Source of the DNA: a bacterium
Lineage (GTDB): Bacteria; Patescibacteriota; Gracilibacteria; Peribacterales; Peribacteraceae
Assembly: GCA_027623015.1 (NCBI GenBank)
Contig: JAQBVR010000010.1
Span: forward strand, 1 to 38,555
Length of the DNA: 38,555 nucleotides
Direction: 5' to 3'
Shown: in pieces, positions 20,501 to 29,500 of the stretch
Layout: each line of letters opens with the position of its first letter
Numbering within the stretch: position 1 is the first letter of the stretch
Translations under genes and position numbers: made by a program
The notes under the pieces: generated by a model
Told to the model about the DNA's origin: nothing
The model's input: only the letters and a program-made list of their open reading frames with translations
Databases searched by the model: none

Positions 20501-23500
20501 AGGAGGTAGTTGGACTGCGTCTGGTACGTATATGAACATCGATGGTAGCTTCACGCTCTCTGCAGGTACGTTTACTGCTTCAGATATCATCACTCTATCT
20601 GGATCATTTGTACATGGAGCAAATGCAACATATACACATAACTCCGGTTCATTTATCCTCGACGGTACGAATCAGACGATATCAGGATCTACAGTTTTCT
20701 ATGGTTTGACCAAGACAGGATCTCTCGCACATACATTGACCTTTGGTGCTACGACGCAGCAGTCTATTAGTGGATCGCTCACACTACGCGGAGCTACAAG
20801 TCAGTTGCTGTCTATCCGATCAAGCATTACATCCATCCAACCTAAGTTAGTAATAGACTCTAGTGCTACACAAGATATCGCATACTTAGATGTACAAGAT
20901 AACAATGCAAATGGAGGTTTGTCACCGAATTGTACAAGTTGTACAAATAGCAGTAACAACACCAACTGGTTCTTCGAAACGCATACGATTGTTGGTACTG
21001 TCTACAGTGATGAAGCGGTCACTGCTATAGCATCTACAGAAATCGCAATGTCTCTTAACGGAGGAGCTGCAACAGACACAGACATCACAGATGCAGGTGG
21101 GCAGTTCATTCTCTCAGGCGCTACAACAACAGGGGGTACGCTTATCACTTTGTATCTCAACTCTGGTACAGCATCTGGTGTCATGATAGTACTAGGATCT
21201 GGCTCATCTATGACGGGTATTTCCATCTTTGCAAACCGACTCATCATTCGCAGTGAAACAGGGGCATCGGTGACAAATGCCGACCTTGCAAATGCAGATA
21301 ACAACGGCGATAACGCTATCTCTGCAATTCTTTCTAACGCTAGTACTAGCGCTATTACAGTCGCAGCAGGGAAAGAGCTGCTCGTATGGACTGGTAGTGT
21401 CTTCGCACCTGGAGGCACTATAACCACAGACGATATCGACATCAATGGAACGCTCACTCTTGGTACCAACGCCCTCACGGCTTCAGGATCATTTGACTCA
21501 ACTGGAGGGAACTTCTCTATGTCTGGAACGACGACGTTCAACTCCACGACATCGACCAATACCATCACGACAAATGGAAGTACATTCTCAGGAGTAGTCT
21601 TCTCTGGAGCAAATGGAAGTTGGACTCTTATAGATGCGCTAGACATCAACGGAACAGTAACCATCTCTGGTGGTACACTTGTCCAAGGTAATTCCACGTT
21701 GAATATCGGAGGAGATCTTCGTATTGCTGCCGGGGCAACGCTAACAAAATCCAGCAATAGCTCATTGCTTACACTAGATGGCAACGTAATTCTTGAAGAC
21801 GAAGTCAGCTTAAACTTCGGTAATTTGGCTATATCTGGGGCTCCAGATAATACGGTAACGCTTTCTGGATCACTACAAGTAGACATGCTTACTATTGGTA
21901 CAGGAGACACACTCACACTCTCTGGGTTCAACCTCTTCATCGGAACGGGTGGGCTGCATCTGCATGGAAGCTTAAACGCAGGAGACAATGGAACTGCAGT
22001 GTCACTCATCACTGTCTCTGGTTCATGGCTCGCATCTGGAACAGGGGACTTCATCGGCGGAACGTCTACAGTAATCTTCGATGGAACATCTGGAAGTCAT
22101 GAGATTACATCTTCAGGCGCATTTAACAATCTTGTATTCTCTGGAACAGGAGGAACATGGAGTGCATCTGGAGATGCGATGGACGTAAACGGAAGTTTCT
22201 CACTCTCAGCGGGTACATTTACTGCACCGACTACGTTGAACCTCTCTGGAGCATTCCTCAATGGTGCCAGTGGTACATTCTTGCACAATTCAGGTACTGT
22301 AATACTCGATGGTGGTAACCAGACCATCTCTGGTTCTACAGCATTCTACAGCTTCACCAAGACCGTCTCAGCAGCGTATACATTGACTCTTCCAGCCACT
22401 GCTGAACAGACATTTAGCGGAACACTTACTATACAAGGGGGCGGATCTACCGATCGCCTTACGCTTGCTTCAAGCAATAGCGCAGTGGATTATTTGATGA
22501 CACTAGATGCAGCTGGAAGCGAAACGATCTCACAGCTTATTGTTGCACGTAGTGATGCAAGTAATGGTCAAGAGTTATCGTGTACAAACTGTATCGATAA
22601 TAGTAACAATACAAACTGGAACTTTATAACGCCTGCTGTCGTTGGTACGGTATACACTGATGAAGGAGTGACACCGCTTGCAAGTACGGTAGTAAGTTTT
22701 AGTGCAAATGGTGGTGCGCGGCTTGCATCGTACACAACAGATGCAGGAGGTCAGTTCACTGTTTCTGGTTCATTGATGTCCGGTGGTACAGTTATTTCAT
22801 TGTATCTTAATGGAGGAACTGCAACAGGAATGACGATTGTACTTGGATCTGGCTCAGCGATGACGGGTATAAGCATCTTTGCCAATCGTCTGATAGTTCG
22901 TAGTGAGTCTGGCACTTCAGCTATCACCAATGCCACACTCGCTATTGCGGATAACCTTGGTGATAGCGATATGACCGCTATTCTTTCGAGCGCTACTACT
23001 AGCGCTATAACAGTGGAAACAGGGTACGAGCTTCTCGTATGGACAGGGACAACATTTACTCCTGGTGGCACCATTACGACTCACGATATGGACATAAATG
23101 GAGTCCTCAACTTCCAGCGAAATGCCATCACGGTAAAGGGGTCATGGGAGATGACGAGTGGTACGCTCTCTGGCCACACAGCTATCACATTTGCACCGAA
23201 GATAACGACAGCAACTATCACGTCTGGTGGTAGGACATTCTCTGGAGTGACACTCAACAGCACAGGAACAGTGACGCTTGCAGATGCGATGAACATCGAT
23301 GGGTCACTCAAGGTACTCTCAGGAACCTTTGTACAAGGTCTCTATGCTCTAAATGTATCCGACGATGTTCGTATTGCTTCTGGTGCAGTATTTACGAAGT
23401 CGAGCAATAGTTCTGTCTTCACGTTTGATGGCGACCTTATATTCGAAGACGAAGTTGGTGAAAATCTTGGTGTTGTACAGATAGGTAGCAGTCCAGAAAC

Positions 23501-26500
23501 TATTACTCTATCTGGCTCACTCCATGCAGATAAGCTTACTATTGGTACAGGAGATACGTTGGTACTTTCAGGTCACAATCTCTTCGTTGGAACAGGTGGG
23601 TTGTACATTCACGGACTACTCGACGCAACAGATGCAGGTTCTACTGCTTCGGTCATCACCGTATCTGGTTCATGGCTTGCATCGGGAACAGGAGACTTCA
23701 TTTCAGGTCGTTCTACAGTGCTCTTCGACGGAAGTTCAGGGTCACACAATATCACCGCCTCAGGTGCCTTTTACAACGTAGCATTCTCTGGTACTGGAGG
23801 AACGTGGACAGCCTCTGGGCAAGCTCTAGACATCAACGGAAGCTTTACGCTTTCTGCAGGCACATTCACTGCACCGACAACACTCAACATTAGTGGATCC
23901 TTCCTCCGTGGAAACAGTGGTACTTTCCTGCACAATAGTGGGTCTGTATTCTTAGATGGAGGAGACCAGACAGTGTCTGGTTCTACAGTCTTCTACAATT
24001 TCGAGAAGCAATCTTCAGCAGGAGTAACACTGGAATTTGCAGTCGGAACACAGCAAAGTTTCAGTGGATCTTTGACTCTGCAGGGATTGCTCAAAGCAAT
24101 GATCATTAGCTCTACAAGCAGTACTATCACCGGTGCGCTCAATATGGGAAGTGGAACCGTAGTGATGGATCTTCTTAATATAGAGGATATAGATGCAGAC
24201 CCAGGTGCTACACTTATATGTAACAACTGTGTAAATGCAGGAAACAACAGCAATATCACATTTGTTACAGCTGTAATTACTGGTACTGCTTATAGCGACG
24301 AAGGTGTAACGCCGATAGCAAATACTACCGTGAGTCTTAGTTACAACGGACAAAGTGCTGGAGATAGTGACCTAACAGATGCAGGAGGTATGTTTACCCT
24401 CTCTGGTGTGGTCATGACAGGGGGTACGGTATTAGCAGTATACCTCGACGGAGGCACATCTACGGGTCTCACTATAGTACTTGGATCTGGCTCTGCGATG
24501 ACAGGTGTACACATCTACGCAAATAGACTGATAGTACGCAGCCTGTCGGGCACGAGCGCTATTTCCAATGCAAACCTAGCAATTGCAGATAATAACGGCG
24601 ATACAGATATCACCTCCATTCTTACGAGTGCAACGGGAGGCAATATCACTGTCGCTGCACAAAATGAGCTTTTCATATGGACGGGTAGTGTGTTTACACC
24701 TGGCGGAACAATAACTACAGATGACATCGACATCGACGGTACACTCACGCTCGATAACAATGCACTTACTGCAAGTGGATCTTTTGATGGACAGGGTGGA
24801 AACTTCTCTAGTTCTGGAACCATAACACTCCACTCGTATAATATAAACAACACGATCTATAGCAATGGTAGTACATTCTCAGGACTGACATTGGCAGGAG
24901 GAAGTGGATCATGGATACTCCGTGACGCACTCAATGTAGATGGTGTCTTCCATTTCTCTGGTGGTACGTTGACCCAAAGTGGTCTTACGATGAACCTATC
25001 AGAAAATATAACCATAGATGCAGGAGTAACATTTACAAGGTCACTGCAGCAAGCACGGGTCACACTAGATGGCTCACTCTTGTACCAAGACTCTGCAGAT
25101 ATTTCGTTGGGTTATGTGACAATTGGCGGAAGCAATAGTGCCACAGTCACTCTCACAAGTGATCTTCGAGCAGATCTTCTCGTAATTGGTACCGGAGATA
25201 CCTTGGTGCTGTCTGGAAACAATCTAAATATAGGAACGGGTGGCCTCTTTATCCACGGTACATTAGATGCATCTGATAACAACAGCTATGACAATTCTAT
25301 TATTACGTTGAGTGGCTCGTGGGCAGCGTCTGGTACGGGAGACTTCATAGCTGGAACATCGACGGTAGTACTCGAAGCAGGTGCTGCAAGCTCTGGTATA
25401 AGTGTAAACAATATTACCGCTTCTGGAGCGTTCTACAACCTAGTAATATCGGCTACAGGAGCGGTGTACTCGGCATCTGGTTCGTTCTTAGATATCGATG
25501 GAAACTTAACGATCTCTGCAGGTGCACTAACAGGATCGGACATCATTACTCTTGCTGGAAACTGGATGGTTGGAAGCGGTTCGACATTCGACCATAACTC
25601 AGGGTCTGTGATCCTCGATGGTATTTACCAGACCATCACAGGCTCCACGCTGTTCTATAACTTGGCGATGACAGGAGCATCGGCTGCACGTCTAACATTT
25701 GCAGCGCATACACAGCAGACTATTAGCGGCTCTCTTACACTACATGGGCCGAACTCTAGCAATCCACTTGAGATTCGATCTAGTAGCACAGGAAGCTTTG
25801 CAAGGCTCTATGTCGGATCGGAAGCAACATACTCCGTACAAAATCTTGACGTACAAGATAGCGATGCCAGCTTTGGACAATTGCTCTATTGTGAAACGGG
25901 ATGCCAAAATAGTGGCAACAACCGTAACTGGGCATTTGCGACAGTCGTTGGTACGCTCTATAGCGATGAGGGTGTTACGCCACTAGCCAGTAAAACAATA
26001 GCGATTTCCAGCAATGGTGGATCGGTATTCGATACTGCAGAAACAGATGCAGGAGGTCAGTTCACACTCTCTGGAGCGGCGATGACAGGAGGAACGATAT
26101 TGACCCTTTTTGTACAAGATGAAACAGAAGATGCTCTATTGGTTGTTATATCTGATGGCGGATCGATGACAGGTATAGATCTGTACCAAGATCGGCTGAT
26201 TGTTCGCAGTGAATCAGGCTCATCCACAATCACAAATAGTGATCTTATTATTGCAGATAACAACGGTGGAACGTTTGATGCAGATATAGCAAATATCCTA
26301 TCGAGTGCTACGACAGCAACTGGAATCACCGTTCCAGAAGCCAAAGAGTTGCTCATATGGACAGGAAGCGTATTTACACCATCTGGTACATTCTCTGTTC
26401 ATGATATCCAGATAGATGGTCGACTCAATATGTCTAGTGGAACTGGAACAATCTCAGGTAGTTGGGATGGATCAAATGGTATATTCAGCCCAGGAAGTGG

Positions 26501-29500
26501 AACAATAGTTTTCATTGCAAAGTCGAGTGAATCCATCGATACAAATGGTCAGTTGCTCAATAATATTCATTTCACAACGACAGGATCATGGACTCCTACA
26601 AGTGATTTAGGTATTGCAGGAAATATACGGATTCTTTCTGGAACACTTGTTGCTCCAAGAACGATTACCTTGAGTGGTAGTTGGACACTTGGCAGTGGTG
26701 CAGTATTCACCTTCGGTACTGGTACTGTACGACTAGATGGTAATCGACAAACTATCTCTGGTTCGACGACGTTCTACAATCTTGTCAAAACAGCTGATGG
26801 ATTTGAGTATGTAACCTTCAGTTCCGATCGTCTCTTTACGATCTCTGGTTCACTAAGCATGTCTGGTCAGAGCTTGACGGAGCTTATCATGATACGTTCG
26901 ACTATTGATGGCACTCCGCATAGGCTCAGTGTCAACACAGCAGGCCGAGATGATATGCTCTATATAGATGTAAAAGACTCAAACGCATCTGAAGGACAAG
27001 CTATAAACTGTCCTATTGGTTGTACAGATAGCGACAATAACACTAATTGGTTGATCAGTAGCACAGTCAGTAGTGGCGGTGGCGGTGGCGGTGGCGGTAG
27101 TACGGGTGCAGGCGGCGGAGGTGGCGGTGGAGGTGGAGGTGGAGGCCCAACTGTAGAGATTACAGCTGTAAAACATGCCTGTCTTACATTTGGTCGCTCA
27201 TTGTCCTCTCCGTATCAAGATATAGAGGGTCATCCAGCTGAACATGCGATACGTCAGTTGCAAAAAGCACGTATTGGAAATGCAAATATCGCATTGCTCC
27301 GTGGAAGGTTGCAGCAGGAAAAAGGGAATCACCGTCGTTTGTACTTGCCAGATGAAGCGATAACACGTGCAGAGATGGTAGAGCTCGTACTCCTTGCAAA
27401 CTGTGTGCCGCTCATTCACGATCCACAAGATCTTAGCTTTGCATTTATCGATGTTTCAAGTAGCACAAGGAAGGGTGGAGAAGACGAGGTATTCAAAAGA
27501 AAGCTTATCTACACCGCTGTGGATCTTGGTCTTATCGATGGGTATTCAGATCACAACTTTAGGCCAGATGAGCCTATAAAAAAGGCAGATGCTATGCGTC
27601 TTCTCGTTCTTGGCTCAGAGCTACCTCCCCTCAGTACATCACCAGTACAAACCTTCTCAGATGTGCCAGTCAAAGCATGGTACGCACCATTTGTAGAGCG
27701 TGTCATAGCAGATGGACTTGTAGGAATCTTTGGCAGGCTGTTCCAACCACTAGGTACATTTAGCAGAGGAGATGCTGCATTTGCTATCCATCAGCTCATT
27801 CAAAATAGTGGTGAGAAGGGGCTAAATACTCTCGAGATAGATGGAAAGATCCTTACAGAGGTAGCTGCTACACCACAGGAGCTCCAAGATGCGTTTGATG
27901 ATCCACAAGAGTGTCTACTGTTTGGCGCACCGCCTACACCAGAGTTCTCCGATATAGCAGACCACTGGGGTAGTGCACCTATCCAGCGCCTCGCTAGGAT
28001 GCGTATCGCAAATGGACAACGCCCACTGACGTCAGGTTATCTCGTAGAGAAGGGAGGGCGTATGGTTCGTCAATTTAGTCCGAACAAAGACATCACAAGA
28101 TTTGAGATCCTCAAGCTTGCACTACTTAGCAACTGTATTCCACTTATTTCAGAGATTGAAAGTGCAAATACAACATTTACAGATGTTCCAAAGAAAGGAA
28201 GGCTAAACGAAGACCCTGAAGACTGGCAAAAACGCTCTATCATCTACACTGCAGCGAACTTAGGACTCATCCGAGGGTATGATGATGGTAGTTTCAGAGC
28301 AGATCAACCTGTGACGCGTGCTGAGGCTCTCAAGATCATCACACTTGCAGCAAACCTACCAACACTCGATAACGATGATGTACAAGTCTTTAATGATGTA
28401 CCGGTCTACGCATGGTATGCATCGTACGTAAACCAAGCAGTTGGATTTGGTCTCGTCACAGGGTACGGCGATAGTACATTCCGTCCCGGAAACAATGTGA
28501 CACGAGCTGAGGTAGCCAAGATCATCAATACGATACTTACATCGACAGAAAAAATGACGACTGCCATAGCACAGCAGGCTCTACGCAGAGCTGCAGAAGA
28601 TTTGATAGATCCTCTCACATATGCCGATGTTCCTGCAGAAGCGCCTCCATCGTATCTTGAGTACTTAGAGAATATACCGAAGCCTATAGACACTAAAACA
28701 GACCTCATAACCAATGAAGACATTGTCCAAGAGCTACAGCGTAACCAACGTGCTGTAGTACGTCAGGTTGAAAAGAGGGCAGAGCGTCTCGATATCATTG
28801 ATGCACGTGAAGCAGAAGCAGAAGCCGAGCGTCTCGCGATAAAAACAGAAGAGAGTATCGAAGACTATATTCCAGAAGAAGTACTCCAAGTAGATATCGA
28901 AGAGTGTCACATCGCAGGAGAGCCACTTGAGCCTAGATTTAGTGACACAGAAACACACTGGGTACGTAGCATCGTCGATACATTATCTCGTACACATACT
29001 GCAGTAAGTGAAACACCGATCCTTCAAGGTCATGTGCAAGGGGGTAAGAGGCTATTCTACCCAGAGTTGCCAATGACTCGGTACGAATTCCTAGCAACAG
29101 TACTTAAATCTCGTTGCTACTCAACCTTGTCAGATCTTCGACATGTCAGAGCAAACTTTAGCGATGTACCAAAGGACACATCACTAAAGAGTAGAGTCAT
29201 CTACACCGCTGCACACCTGAAGATAGCTGGTGGCAATGGCGATGCAAGCTTCCGTCCAGATGAGCCTATCTCTCGAGTAGAAGCACTGGCGATACTCCTA
29301 CGTGCATCAGATATCGCACCGATCCATCCATCACTTATCAAGACAACCAATGCATTTGAAGACGTACCATCCTATCAGTGGTACTACCCATATGTGTATA
29401 CCGCTGTTTATGAGGGCATCGTCGGTGGATACAGAGATGGTACATTCCGTCCTGCAAAACATCTTACACGCGCAGAGGGTGCGAAGCTTGTTCACTCTCT

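Noticed and set aside
13151-22054. Long minus-strand open frames inside the giant gene (e.g. 13151-13987, 16052-16675, 19403-20002, 21002-22054)
   Set aside because: They recur at the same place in each module and read as low-complexity Val/Ser/Pro text; they are by-products of the repeated Ser/Thr/Gly codons on the other strand.
8565-27056. CRISPR array or satellite repeats
   Set aside because: The long-period repeats are in-frame coding modules with diverged DNA; no short identical repeats with unique spacers were seen anywhere in the window.
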